Shown here one piece after another: positions 23,623-36,674 of a stretch of DNA of 64,000 bases. How positions within the stretch are numbered: position 1 is the first letter of the stretch; each line of letters opens with the position of its first letter. Position numbers and translations under genes: made by a program. The DNA lies in the NCBI GenBank assembly GCA_950022655.1, contig OX465589.1, positions 23,737,626 to 23,801,625 of the forward strand, in the 5' to 3' direction. The stretch is from Alentia gelatinosa (Eukaryota > Annelida > Polychaeta > Phyllodocida > Polynoidae). The notes below the pieces were generated by a model. The model made no database searches. It had not been told where the DNA came from and was given only the letters and a program-made list of their open reading frames with translations.

Positions 23623-26600
23623 AGAGACACTTCAACAGTTGCAGCAGTAATTAACCAATCGCTTTTGGTCCCCCGGAGCTAGCTTTGAGGTCAAGGCGTC
23701 TGTTGAGATGCATTGATAAATCCCAGGCTTCAGTTAAGGGCTATAGTGACCTATTTTCTCCTCGGGTTTTATTGATCTCGAAAACAACACTTGAGAATCT
23801 GGGGCGATTTTAAAACAGGGTTGCCAGATGGGGTCAGGAAAAAAGTTGAAATGTTTTTCATCACGGAATAACTTCCTCAGAGAGACCAGGAAAACATGAA
23901 AATAAACACATATTGGTCATGAATAGGGCTGAGGGTATGTGAGAGGTTCAAGCTACAGTTTTTTTGGCGTGAATATTTGTATCATTGAGAATATAACCTG
24001 AAAATGAAAACAAGAATATACAGGGTAAAGCGGAGAACTAACATCCCTTCACTTAAAAGGTAGACATTTGGAGTTTACCAAGGATATCTCACTATTCCCC
24101 ATGCTCTAGCTTTGTCACCGTAGGTTAGACATTTCATTTCTAATCTATCTGTATGGATTTTCATTTCGGATTTCGGCTTTATCCACATAAGCGGACATTC
24201 CTTTTCGTGGACTATTTTTGCACGTCGAGAATACGACATGGACGAATTGCTTTTGGGAGTAGACCTCAGTGAGTTGGGGTAAATTGAGGTGACTGTAAGC
24301 ACTGTCAACTATCTGTTTGCTCGAGAAAGTGATGCTAATCTAGTAGACCTCTCTGCTACTGCCTCGCCGTAATGGGCAACGACTGCGTCCCCAATCGACT
24401 TGTCCTAACAACTTCCGTTCGACAAATATCTTTTTGCATCGCTTGTTCCGCCATCTGACGTATTTCACTGATTTCCAAAACCCTGACAGCTTTTAAAATG
24501 GCAGAGGAAGTTGGTCTTGCTTTGAGAAGGATAATCTGATCAATAAATCGTCGTTATGGTTTGGTTGTATCCGCAAAACATGTAATTACTTTCTGTTCTC
24601 TTATGGCCTTCTATTTCAGTAGCTTATTCCTTAGACCACATGAATTGGACTGAATAGATAAGGCAAGTTACTTCAGCTTGGCGTTTTGTGGATAACCACT
24701 TTGTAATAAATTTCAAAATGCAATCAAATTTGCATTATGTCCTTAAGGTATTTACCATCTGTAGAATTAGTCGGACAGGGAGAAAATGGTTTATACCATG
24801 AAGGGTTATTACCAGAGGAATTGGATCGGAATTTTCATCTCCCCCTCTCTGGCGAAGGGGATCTAGTCCCCATAAAACATTATTTGACTATACATACCTG
24901 CGTAATTTAGCCAGTATAATAGCCATCGGCAAATAGGAATCTGTCTTTATAATACAGGTTATTAGATGATATGTTATTTGAAGAAATCTTCTTATCTAGA
25001 TTTCATAACAACTCAAGTTAAAATGAGTTTAGAATTCAAACTGTTATCAGGATATGTCAAAAAAAAAGAAACAAACAAAACCTTGTTTATATAAATACTT
25101 GAAGCCGGGACGTAATTAGGGCAAGATGGTGACTTTTTTGTGGGTTCTGTGGTAATTGGCGTAGTAAGCACAGCAAGGACTGCAAGGTAGAACCATTATG
25201 TTGTCAAACTGACCCAATAAAGCGACACATTTGTGTACGAGACGATTGATGAATGTTAAAAATGTACGTTGTAAAAAGAGCCTTAAAAAATAGTTATGCT
25301 TTCATATTAGCTAACAACTATGTTTGCTTTAAGAAAAAATCCCTCAGCAGAAGCGGTAGATGAATTCGTCATGTGCAACGTATTCCACGTTTTACCCAAC
25401 GTTTACCTTCATTTGCCAATTTATCTTCTTATTCTCCGTATAAACCGTAATTAAAAAGGCCATTAACATATGTCCTACAGGGATCCAACGATTCCCGAGC
25501 GAAACGTAAACGTTCGCATAAGTGGTATATAAAAATGAGCAGGGCATTGTCATGCCAATGTACAGTGTGCAGCTGTTTGTAAAATGCCATTACCCAGGCT
25601 GAACTTGGGAATATTTACAAATCTATGATTGAATGTGATGAACTAGATATTAGCAGATGGGGTGAAAGTGAATGGCTAGACAGCTCATACCATTAGATCT
25701 TTATATTCCAGCTACGACGACATATCAGGGAAAAGGACAAAAATTATAATCATTAAAAATCAGTTGGTGCTGCTCTAGTAGCGAAAATGGGGAGACGTAT
25801 TTTTTGCACTAAGATCTCTAACTGGTTCATGGACACCTTGTAATGAGAACATCTGAATTTAAACCACGATTATGGCTACGAAGTATCGAATTTGTGTGAT
25901 AGCACACGAAGAGGCAAATCTAAAAAAAACAGAGTAGGGAAATTTCTATGAAAATTCCGAGCTCATTTATTCAGAAATTCACATTTCCACTTCATAGACT
26001 AGAGAGATTGGCACCGAATGGCGTCATTATCTGCCAGAACTCAATAACCCTACATGCATATTGCTGTTCAGAATAGTTCTCTATTGTCAAACGAGAGTTT
26101 AACGTCTTACTGAGTGGAGAATTTCTGGTAAGATAATACTGATATTTAAAAATGAATCCTGTTTGTTCCCTTCCGTGCTTCAAATTTAAGGCTCTATTTT
26201 TTGTTTGCAACAAATGCTAGTCAAATGCAATTGTGGTCCCATATTTCTGCAGAAGTTTTATGTATATTGTTCGGTACAATATTCAAATGGGAACAATGTG
26301 AAAACAACTAAAAGAACGTTATTCGGAATTGAAGGATGAAAGCCGTATTTCAGTGATTTTAGAAAACTTAAATAACTGTACCTGTTCTTGTGAGAGAGTT
26401 TATCTTCCTCTGATGCGAAGCAGATATGAAGATAGGATGTGAGTGAGGAATGAAGTTATACGAATACAAATTATGGCTTGTTGAAAAGGATTGCAAATGA
26501 GGGAATTTGCAAAAGCGCACTGTTTGAGTCCTTATTAGAAAAACGGTCCACAGAGATGCACATCGGGACATGAACAGACAAAGATTAGTGGTTACCTGAC

Positions 26601-26786
26601 TAATACAAAGGTGTACTGTGAACAAAATGTCCAATGCAGAGAGAAGATCATGCACAGCAAGCTTAGCTTGTTATATCATATAATTCAGTCCACTGTTATA
26701 ATCTTATTTGGGATAAATTAATGCCAGCTAAACTGAAGAATTGGATATAAGAATTTTCCCAATATAGTCGTGAAAAATCGGTACTT
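23623..26786. other. Non-coding, unclassified
   Basis: No gene or repeat recognised across about 3.1 kb. The longest chance frames are 77-95 codons on the minus strand. Confidence 0.4.
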
Positions 26787-26877
26787 AGGCCTTGAATCTG
26801 CCGACAAATGGAAATAGGCTATTAGGAGAATACAGAAAATCTACACAGTGTTTGTCGGCCAATGGAAAAAGGCCTTT
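26787..26877. mobile_element. GGCCGACGAAA-type MITE, short copy
   Basis: Short member of the family at 32.0 and 34.4 kb. It carries GAAAATCTACAC, TTGTCGGCCAATGGAAA and a terminal AAGGCC, with a degenerate left end AGGCCTTGAATCTGCCGAC. Confidence 0.5.
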
Positions 26878-26946
26878 ACTCAGGGGATAGAGAATAACTT
26901 CACGGATAGGGAATCTACTCTACTGAGGAACAAGCTGAAAGTTGTG

Positions 26947-26950
<4 letters not shown>

Positions 26951-27004
<54 letters not shown>
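26951..27004. repeat. (CT)n microsatellite
   Basis: Twenty-seven uninterrupted CT dinucleotides. Confidence 0.95.
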
Positions 27005-27005
<1 letters not shown>

Positions 27006-27686
27006 ATGCGCGTCTGGTCTGGTGGGTGCTTTGTGTTGTTTCTTTCAAACTTTAATTTCCTCGTCTTTAATCTGGATTCCCACTGTTGCTGGGAATACCG
27101 TGAAAGGTTACTCAGCTGCCTGCTCGAAGTAGAAAGACTAAATCTTTCTGATGCCAAATTACAATAGACCTGTTATTATGATTGGGAAACAGAATTGGGT
27201 GATGATAAGTTTTGCCATAAAAAGATAACCAGACACCGTTTGAAAAGTCCCTCAATGCGTGTGTTCCAAATTTATCCGGCTAATTTCTCACCATCGAGAT
27301 GTTATAACTCATTCTCATCATTACTAGACCTTTGTTAATCTTGCAAGACGTGGACCGAGACCAAATTCAAAGCTTGATATTAGAGGGATTACTAAGATGA
27401 ATGTGACTGGCCATTGATTTCGTATGTTAGTGTTCGTGTTCATGTTCCCCACCTGCTCGCCTGGGGTATAAAATGTCTTTACTAATAGTCAGTCGCCTAC
27501 CACCTATTTGTTGTGTTTTGTGTTTATGTTATGTGTATCCAAATACAGGTATTTAAATATAGAGAAAGACCAAAATTATATCTAAAATTGTACCATAGGA
27601 ATGAAGACTGTGAATGGTTGCAACTGTAAAATTCTACTGAGGTTATCCACAAAGCTTGTTTATTATGTGAAGAACAGAATTATGTT
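27005..27686. other. Non-coding, unclassified
   Basis: No gene or repeat recognised. Confidence 0.4.
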
Positions 27687-27981
27687 TATCCTACCCCTAA
27701 AAAAACCCGCCATAGACTTAACATAGGGAAATTTTATGTGGCAGGCCGTACCATTAATTGTTTTTTAATGCGACTAGAGTAATAACAATATTGACCAATC
27801 AGAGAATACAATACATAGACGAGGTAGGATGAATACGAAACCGAACGAGAGTTAGACTTGACAATGTTTATGCCACGACGGGAAGGTCGCGTATTACTAA
27901 ACGAGGCGTAGCCGAGTGTAGTGAGGAGCAGACCTGACCAGAGTGGCATAGACATTGACAAGTCTAACTCTCGTTCAGTTT
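27687..27981 (+). mobile_element. Hairpin/short-TIR element, locus 6
   Basis: The inverted-repeat module runs from TATCCTACCCC (27687) to an imperfect GAGGTAGGAT (27821-27830). The hairpin follows, with arms 27838-27876 and 27943-27981 (AAACCGAACGAGAGTTAGAC and complement). The loop contains ACGAGGCGTAGCCGAGTG. It has the same stem family as the 9.7-kb locus, but the loop is inverted relative to that copy. Confidence 0.75.
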
Positions 27982-30724
27982 TTACTAAATACCTGAAATT
28001 GCCTTTCAAAGTAGTTATATACATAAGCATGTAGTGTACATAGTTACACTCACACAGAAGCTATAATGAGTCATGAGTACCTCTTGATGTTGTCTTTGTA
28101 ACCTGTCTGTGAAATGTTGTTCGTCAGAAATAAACTTCTTTTTTTTTAAATATACATATATATTAACCTCACCTCCTAACCAAGGCTAATCCATTCCACT
28201 ATTCAGGACACGTGTCTGGTGAAGATTGCCTTAATGATTTATCTTACAGTTTTATGGATCATGTTAGCTTCCCTAGGCTATTTATCAATCAATATTTGTG
28301 ATTGGGTACTGCTGACCAGTCAACAGTTTACGAGCCTGATGCCATAAAGAGCTTGTAATTTAATTTAAAGTTCAAGTCTGAGAGAATAAACATGTTCAGA
28401 AATAAAATAGGAAACGTACTTTTGTATTGAGCATCCTTAAATTCCTTAAATTCACTGTACGCATTTTAGTGGATCTATGCTATCTGCCCTGGACTGCTGT
28501 TTTTTTCAAAAGGAGAACTTCTTGACGATACAGTTACAATTAGCTGGGTAGATTATTTGAAGTGTACCGAGGTGTCCTTTCACATTCGAAGACTTTAGTT
28601 TCTCTATGCCCTGCAAAACCGTCTCGTATTTTACAATAAGATCTAATTCCAAATGTTCAGATGTACATGGGTATATACATGCTTTACTGAAACTGTCCTA
28701 ATTTATCCATATTGCCGGGGCTCCATAAAATCCAAAGAATATGTATCATATTTCCGATGTATGATACTGTATTTTATCAATCATGAAAACGACTTTGTGA
28801 CATGTGAAACCGTAGACCTGCAATAAATGTAAGTAAATACATCCTGACTTAACCTTTCACCCTGTGTATATAAAACGTCAATGAAAGAGGATACGCCCCT
28901 CGATCAACTTGATGCTCCTGATATCATTTCATAAGATGAACACGAAATTCGCAATGCTTCTGTAACCTCACTTTACCCGTCCCATCTTGCTGATGGCAGA
29001 GCTGATTAAGATTCACAGACCGGTATTCAGAAAAGGTCTCAGGGCAATGAGGCCCTGATTAGCTCTACATAATGGAGAGTCATTGTCACGAGAAAGGATG
29101 ACTGCCTCATTCGGCGTAAGTAACACGAGACACATTCTCGGGGGTGGGCAGGGACGTTTCCCTAGTCATCCGAGAAGGGTAATACATAGCTTTCTGTTTG
29201 ATAAAAAGCCAATTACTTTTGGAATGTGAATATTGTGTGAAATTGATAATTTGAAATAGGAAGGAAAAGGTAGCTCACAATGTTAATGTTCAAAAAGACA
29301 GAGATGAAGGAGAGCGCTTGAGAAGTTTCGCTTATTTCCAGCAGTCTGCAGGCATACAAGGGAATTACATTAAAAGGTTGATCCGCTATTCTCTATTACC
29401 ATGCCCGTTTATCAATCAGATTACTAATTTCTTAAAATATGTAAAAAGACAATTTTACTATCTTTATTCCCCTATACATCCCCATAAAAACCTTAGGTAT
29501 GTATCAGTTGTCCATTTATGATTTTCAACTTTTTATCTATTTGCATATTGTGACAAATGATTCAACATGACTGATCTTAAAGTGTTAAATGGGTTACGAA
29601 TATGAATGGAATATAATTTATATCAGAACAAGAAACAATCCATTTAATCAATACTCTTGTCAGAGTCATGTAATTGTATGTTTTTCTATGTTTGCTAATT
29701 ACACTTCTCAATGATAAGGCCGATAATGCGATACATTAACCTTTGTCATATCTCACATTCATCTTGTCGTCATAACTTCTTTTACCATTGTGATTTGTCG
29801 TAATGACTTGTACATGTTTATCTTACAAATGTAATTACTGTACTGTCAATTTTATCTTCAAATGTCTTAATAAATACATTTTAATGGCAGTGCAGTCTTA
29901 GTCAGAATTAACTTTACAGCAACATGAACATTTTCTGATACTCTAGAAGTCAGAGTCATATGACCTGACAAATGACAACTATTGAAGTAATTTTGGAACA
30001 ATCAATGAACAAGTCCTTTATATACTTTTGAATGTTGCCTTTGTTGGTACAAACGCAAGGAAGAAGGCAGATCTATATCGATCCATTTCTTCTCTGAGTT
30101 AAAAAAACACAGAAGTAACTGAGTGCAGCTTTACTGACACGGCTTACTTGAGATTCGTAAATAAACGTATACCGCCTAGTATTACCAGGTCTCGGATCAT
30201 AGAACAGGAATTCACTTAAACATTTTCCTGTTTAAGGTCATATTCTCGTTTATTAGAGCGTGCTTGTACACGCTATATACATCACCTGAGAGGTTAGAGT
30301 GGACACATATATATTTCTAGCATACTGCATAAACACTATTCCTTCACTCTCTGCGTGTTGTTCATTCTGATATTGCGAAGGAAGCAGAGGGCCAATGTCT
30401 CAGGGTCTGAGAGGCATGCCCAGCTGACCATGACCAATCACTCAAGACCGAAATACCTCATTGACCTACTGGTGCTTGATATGTCTGGATCCAAGACTCA
30501 CATAGAAATGGCAAGTTGACTAGGTGCAGGTGGACTACAGGATATTATCCATAGACTGAATGAAACCGAAACCATTCAATTGTTATTCATTTATAATTGC
30601 ACGCTCATTCATCAATGATGACTATACTATTTGCTCCTAGTTAAAAACTGGCCGTTCAAGAAAAAGCTCACAAACATTAATCCATAGCTTGGGATATTCA
30701 ATTTCTTTTACCACTAGTTGCTGG
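27982..30724. other. Non-coding, unclassified
   Basis: About 2.7 kb of AT-rich sequence with no recognisable gene or repeat. Confidence 0.4.
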
Positions 30725-30961
30725 CCAAGTGGCCAAGCTTGCTGGCCAAGCTCGGTGGCCACGTGCTAGGGGTGTTCGCCTCGGCAATGGGAGTTCGTGG
30801 GTGTAAAACCCCGGTCGGGTCATACCAAAGACTTTCACAAGAATGGTACCCGCTGCCCATTCGGCTAAACACCCGCCATTAGAATGAGGAGTATGATTCT
30901 AGGGCCCGAGTGGAAGAACAGCGGTATAGCCGACCTCAGTGATTGTGTGTGTGTAACACTT
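30725..30961 (+). mobile_element. tRNA-derived SINE, copy A
   Basis: A tRNA-like head has an A-box-like GTGCTAGGGGTGTTCGCCTC and a B-box-like TTCGTGGGTGTAAAACCCCGG. A body follows, containing CATACCAAAGACTT, GGTACCCGCTGCCCATTCGG and CACCCGCCATTAGAATGAGG. The same order is found at 44.58 kb with about 85-90 percent similarity by eye. The 5' end has a short tandem of GCTGGCCAAG. A SINE has no protein product; its RNA would be made by RNA polymerase III. Confidence 0.75.
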
Positions 30962-31019
30962 GCGATCATAGCAGTCACCACTGCTACCGTCCCTCGGGTT
31001 CTACAAGGATACACCCACT

Positions 31020-31215
31020 CGTATAAGAGATGTATACCCTAGCCCACCCATCAGGGCGTCTTAACTATTACTCGCAGCTGGTGCTTTGGTCTTCTGGGAC
31101 CAGGTGTTCGACCTGAAGTACAATTCAAACCCGCGGCCTTTGAATAACGTAAAGGCGGGAGTAGAAAACATCGGCGATGACTTCGACTACCACGCCACCA
31201 GGGAACTCCTTTAAA
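31020..31215 (-). mobile_element. Probable tRNA-derived SINE on minus strand
   Basis: Read on the minus strand it contains TGGTGGCGTGGTAGTCG (A-box-like) and, about 45 bp on, GCGGGTTTGAATTG (B-box-like). It lies tail-to-tail with the plus-strand SINE just upstream. Only one copy is seen here, so the assignment rests on the box spacing. Confidence 0.4.
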
Positions 31216-32000
31216 TAACAGATCCAATAACACACTGACTAGATAACCACTGGGTAGTACACTTCAGGTAGCCCTAGGTGGAAGGCCAGACACTCAATGC
31301 CGCACCGTCTGAATATTCAGTGATAACAGTCATGATTTAACAGAAATTTAGAGAAAGAAGATTTGATACACTAACGAAGGCACCAGATCCTGTAATTATC
31401 TTAAAGAAAATCCAACTTTAAACCGATTGGTGGACTTGTGTTTGGACTGTGTTATATTCCTAAATCACAAGACTGGATAACGTTATGAATGGTAAACAGA
31501 TGCCAGTGCTGCGGGTTGTGTGTATATATTACAAATATGATAGGAGAGTCAACTGCTTTCCGAGAATAGAAAAGTTGACATATTTCGGTATATGGTCAAT
31601 TGCGGGATTGTGGAATATAAAAGAAAAACTTCAGACATCAGATATATCCATAATTCATCGGAATAGCTGCATTGTTGCATATCGCACATTCTATGGCACT
31701 ACATGATTTGTGTCACTATCAACGAAGTCAGGATTTACACGGTGTCTAGACCTAGAATGGTCATGTATTGACCCAAACGTCCTGTGACGTTACGAGCATA
31801 TCTGCGACATGTATTTGTTACCAACGACAAGTTAACGACTGAGCGACTTTCGTCGCTGTCAGTAAAGAAACGATAGTATTGTAGGGTATAGCATGCTCTT
31901 AAATCTGTCAATAAGAGATCGTCATTGTGAAAATTAAAAATGATTTAGACCTAGAGTCTGTTGCATACATTTCGTATGCGCTAATCTAAGTACAGCTTAA
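31216..32000. other. Non-coding, unclassified
   Basis: No gene or repeat recognised. Confidence 0.4.
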
Positions 32001-32194
32001 GGCCTGTTTCCATTGGCCGACGAAAACGTTGTAGATTTTTAGAGTCCTCCTGAAAGCCCATTTCAATTGGCCGACACCGATCTACAGTCAGGAACCACCG
32101 ACGGACCTTTATCACTGCTGAAGCACAATGGAAATGGGCTATTAGGAAGACTCATAAAATCTACACCGTTTTCGTCAGCCAATGGAAACGGGCC
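32001..32194. mobile_element. GGCCGACGAAA-type MITE, full copy
   Basis: The left end GGCCTGTTTCCATTGGCCGA and the right end (minus strand) GGCCCGTTTCCATTGGCTGA are inverted repeats of about 38 bp. They continue through CGAAAACG.TGTAGATTTT. A subterminal GCCCATTTCAATTGGCCGAC repeats the terminal sequence. There is no coding capacity. Confidence 0.75.
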
Positions 32195-34363
32195 TATTGT
32201 CCCTCTATACCAACAGTTGGAGGTTCGATTCCCACTAGGTGCCAGACCTCCTCACGCAGTCAGCTTCGATAATTAAATTGTGTAAATCGTGTTATATCTG
32301 TGAGATTAACGGCTCCCCGTGTCAGATTATTATCTATGTTGAAGGGAATCTTATTAAAAGTAAGATGAAAAATACGTATATAGATGGCCCCCTTCCTCAA
32401 GGCGCCTTATACGTATCCATCAAGCATACCTCCACCAAGTCCTAATCTATGGAATTTGAATTTATGCAAGTAACATAACACGCAGGGGTCTTTTAATCAA
32501 CATGATTTTATCTCCGGAATTCGGAGGCCTGACCCAAACCCACCATATCATTAGAAACATGTTTCTATTAAAATCTAATCCTAATACCGTACAGAGAACC
32601 AGTCTTCAATAACATGCTCACTGCCTTGGGCCATCCCGGCCTTGTAATCACGAGAACGTAAGCTATTAATTAAACTTTATTCTCCCTATGGGCACTAGGT
32701 AAGTGATAGTGATACCGGGGTGTCGTCCATGCTGTCAACTATCCTTTGTTGTTTTTTTCTCGGAGCATATTGGGAGTGTTATCTTGCTTATTCCCGCCTG
32801 ACGTGATATTGTGAGAGACGGATGACCTGCTTTAGAGGTGCTGACAGCGCCGTATCCATCTCAGTCATATCATCAATGTCCCGCCATACATTGTTAACCG
32901 TGCGGCTCAGACGGAGGATAAAATTCCACGCCAAAGGGAATTTATCATGAGCGAGACTTTCAGACACCTAAATGTCTTCTACTTTAGTCATCAGTCTGCT
33001 TGTCAGCTAGATAGCTGATGTCGTCTTTCTCTCTTTTTTTTGTAATAATTTTAAAATCAAAGATCCCAGTGAAGTCTTAGATAAAAACTAGATAATATAA
33101 AGATCTCCCCTTCTTTTTCTTTTTTTTAATACGAGCTTCACTCTTCTTTATCAATCCTCAATTTGAATGGAGTTTACAGGTCTCCCCTTCTGAAGGGGGT
33201 GTTCCACTGGCCCAACGGTAACCGATTCTGTAGCCAGACAATCGCCGATCATTATCGGATGCCCTAGAATTTCTCAAATCTTTGAAAATGGTCATTCATT
33301 AAACTATTATTATCAGAATTAAATAAATTACAATACGTGAGCTTCCTCTACAGGACCCAGGAACAATTGATCGGGTGAGAAATCGGCCTGGTGGAGCAAA
33401 CCCTTTAAACTGACTGGTTGCCTATATATCCCTATGAGGATGAGGGGAAAATCATGTAAGGGAGCATCCTTTTATCAAAGATACAATACAAGCGACCAAA
33501 AGAGCCAATTCTAGTTACCTGCTATGATTAATACTAATACGCCTTCACTTATTTACAACATTTCATGCTCATCCATCAGCCATATTAGTTAAAATGAAGT
33601 ATTTTGAATGACCGATGCGGTTCTAAAACAACATATACAGTAAAATAGGGTGACTAAAAGCAAAGGGTAACAGAATTTCACTTTGTAGATCAGAATTGAC
33701 ACGATGATCGAAGATGATACTAAACTGTACGGAAGTTTGGTTTCAATCTGTAGCAGGGAATCTGTATTGAGATCTCAAATTCTTTCAGGCTGCTGGGGAT
33801 CATGTGATTAGGCTTATTCTGTCATTTCCCGCCAAACCCCTCAAGCACACACTAGGACGCGGGTAGGAACCTCCAGGCACCGGCGAGTCTGTAATGCGAG
33901 GACCTGGAAGACGAGACTTAGTTTATGTTTTTGTCTCTTTTTTTTTTATAATATCAATAGTAATAGTGAACATAAAAGAATATATATCAAGGCATTACCA
34001 ACATCAAATGAAAATATTTCGAGTGGAAAGAAAAAGCACGAAACCATGAAATAACCTCAGAAGTGGTACCCATGAAGGCACCACATATGTCGCCTGTATC
34101 GAAACCTCTATTGACTAAAAGAAGAAAAACTGTATCATCTATTTGGGGATAATGAAAAATTGCTGTGTGAGACCTGAAATTGTCACGTCACACGCCAACC
34201 CCCTGCTTTCACTAAGTGCTGGTGTTGCTGCCACACTGACCAGCCTGATTGACTTTCTGCCATTACACCTACTGACCGTTAAACTGGGTACGTGTACATG
34301 CCAAGCGGTCCATTATTTACCACCGAAAGAAAGCTGACTCGCATCTGGTAGCGATGCCGTAAA
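32195..34363. other. Non-coding, unclassified
   Basis: No gene or repeat recognised. Confidence 0.4.
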
Positions 34364-34808
34364 GGCCCGTTCCCATTGGCCGACGAAGATTGCTCACACT
34401 TTTTGAGTTACACAGAAAGTCTGCGTTGGTGCCACTGACTATGCGTCGGTATAGAAAAATCGCTGAGGGTAGTAGATTTTACTCAGTGACCAAGCTTTCA
34501 CTCAGTCCTATAGGCCCGTTTCCATTGGCCGATTTCCCATCACCGATCTACAGTCAGGAACCACTGACAGACTTTTGGCACTGCTGACCCAAAATCAGTC
34601 AATGGAAACAACCCAGCTCATAAAATAACCCACGACTTTTTCTGCTTAGATTATGCCATGTGGTACCACCTACCATTGGGTGAAAGCTTGGTCGCTGAGT
34701 GAAACCTACGCCCCTTCTATATAGACGCACAGTGAGTGGCACCACCGACAGACTTTCTGGGTAATTCAGAAAATCTACACCCTTTTCGTCGGCCAATGGA
34801 AACTAGCC
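34364..34808. mobile_element. GGCCGACGAAA-type MITE, composite copy
   Basis: The outer ends are GGCCCGTTCCCATTGGCCGA (34364) and the complement of GGGCTAGTTTCCATTGGCCGA (to 34808). A second GGCCCGTTTCCATTGGCCGA begins near 34513, and TCAATGGAAACAACC sits near 34597. One copy therefore appears to be inserted in, or recombined with, another. Inner stretches (GTGGCACCACTGAC-type and CACTCAGTGACCAAGCTTTC) also occur in inverted form. Confidence 0.65.
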
Positions 34809-35203
34809 CTATGGTTGAGGGAACGGGAAGTCTAGACGACGAGTGAACCAGCGGAAAAGCCTTTCCTCTCAGAGGTCCATTATACTCATAAACTTTAAGA
34901 TGTTTCTGTTGAAATCACACGAGAAGCTACAGTCACGTTGATATACTCTCTAGAAATATATGGCAGCGTACATCACGGTTGAGTCTGTCCTGCAATCTAC
35001 GTTCACGTCTAGGAAGCGTTGGACATCTTTCAACAAGATAAATGTTCTCTCCCACCGTGCCTATAGGCTCTACTTCTAGAGATTCTATTTACACACATAG
35101 TATGAGTGATATATCAAAGTAATGTATTAACTTACTGAGATGCCATAGCTATCTTCATATCTACACGTATGTATCGTACTAGTAGGGACTGAGGACTGCT
35201 TAT
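34809..35203. other. Non-coding, unclassified
   Basis: Nothing recognised. Confidence 0.4.
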
Positions 35204-35476
35204 TATCTCACCCCTGGTATTTTTTTCTCCATAGACTTAACATTGGGAACTCGTATCTAACACCCATTAGATATTTAGGAAGAATATCCAATGTCACAAA
35301 TGATAGCCCAATAGTCAATGTTAAGGTGAGATAAATTCAGAAACCTATGAAAGTTTAGGGTCAGAGCTCGATCCCATCTCGTTTGAATCACTACGTAAGC
35401 GGCTTCGCCTTGTGAATTACTACGTGATTCAAATTCGATGGGATACGGGCTCAGACCCTAAACTCTCATAGGTTTC
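35204..35476 (+). mobile_element. Hairpin/short-TIR element, locus 7
   Basis: The inverted-repeat module runs 35204-35333 (TATCTCACCCC...GGTGAGATA) and contains CCATAGACTTAACATTGGGA. The hairpin arms are 35339-35397 and 35421-35476 (AGAAACCTATGAAAGTTTAG against its complement with a few changes), and the loop contains GCGGCTTCGCC. The stem sequence is unlike the stem of the neighbouring 36.3-kb copy despite identical TIRs. Confidence 0.75.
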
Positions 35477-36334
35477 CTCTATAGTATCTAATGGTCATGT
35501 GCCAGTCTTCGGAGAGTCCTAGAATAATCCCCGTTTGATAAATAAAGATGGTCCATTCAATGGACAGCAAGAAGGACGGGATCTTGCATTGTCCTTCCAG
35601 GCTGTTCAATACAACCCTCTTGATCCTGTCCTCTGACAATGGCTTTTCAACGAGATCATCGTCTTATCCTTGTCGTTGGCCTTCCACAAACTCTGCTATC
35701 ATTCTTATCCTTCTGACTGTCCATATAGTCTAATCGCCCCCTGAATGACAGGAGAAGTAAGTAGTGCATGAGCTGGCACTTTGACAATGGCTTTTCATCG
35801 AGTAATAGCAGAGAAGCATTGTGCGAGTCAAAACTCCAGACGACTCCATTATTTGCAAGGTTTTTTTATTTTCGTGATGGTTTGGGACTGCCTAGCTTAC
35901 CTGCGGAGGCAGATTATGCACATTGATTCCCTCGCTCGTGTCTACAATTAGCACAGGTATAGTGCTCTAGGGATCAAGGTCACTGCAGTTGTAAAGCTTA
36001 CACATCAGGAAGTAAAGAGCAAAACAGTCACAAAACACAAAACACTGCACATACACACTCTCTCCCCGCAGATCTTTCGAGGCGACTGGACCTACAGTGT
36101 GCGGGATCTATGCTTGAAGAGTGACACGGTTTCAATATGCTTCAGAGTCTCTCAAAACTCCAAGAGCACTAAATCTGCGTCTGGGTCGATCTCAAACCAA
36201 TCAGACGGGGCGGGGCTTATCCAGAGTGACAGCTCTCACTCTGAGCGGACAGAGGTTGACCCCGACTTGCCATCTGAGTGTAGGCAGCACGCGTATTCAG
36301 GAGAGGAAGACTACAGAGCAGGTACTCCGTCAAT
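35477..36334. other. Non-coding, unclassified
   Basis: A GACAATGGCTTTTCA...CGAG block occurs twice (about 35634 and 35784), suggesting a small duplication. No gene seen. Confidence 0.4.
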
Positions 36335-36674
36335 TATCTCACCCCGGTATTTTTCTCCATAGGCTTAACATTAGAATCTCGTACTCCACGGCCGTGAGTT
36401 TCGTGAACCCAATACTCAATGGCTAATCTGGTGATTCATTTCATCAATAAATAATGTTATATGAGGTGAGATAAAACCAGAAACCCACTGGAAGAAGATA
36501 ACTAGATCTGCACTCCAACGAGTTTGACTGCAGAGTAATTCACGAAGTAAAGCTGAGTGAATTACTCGTCCGCCTGAGGATGAATGTACTCATTTCCTTT
36601 TTTCACTGAATAAAAAAAAAAAAGAGTCAAACTCGGTGGAATAAGGACCAAGCTATTTTCATCTCGTGGGTTTC
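36335..36674 (+). mobile_element. Hairpin/short-TIR element, locus 8
   Basis: The inverted-repeat module 36335-36473 has ends TATCTCACCCC and GGTGAGATA, as at 35.2 kb. The hairpin starts AGAAACCCACTGGAAG (36479) and ends CGTGGGTTTCCTT (about 36677). It is imperfect and interrupted by a poly-A tract near 36611. The loop contains CACGAAGTAAAGCTGAGTGAA. Confidence 0.65.
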
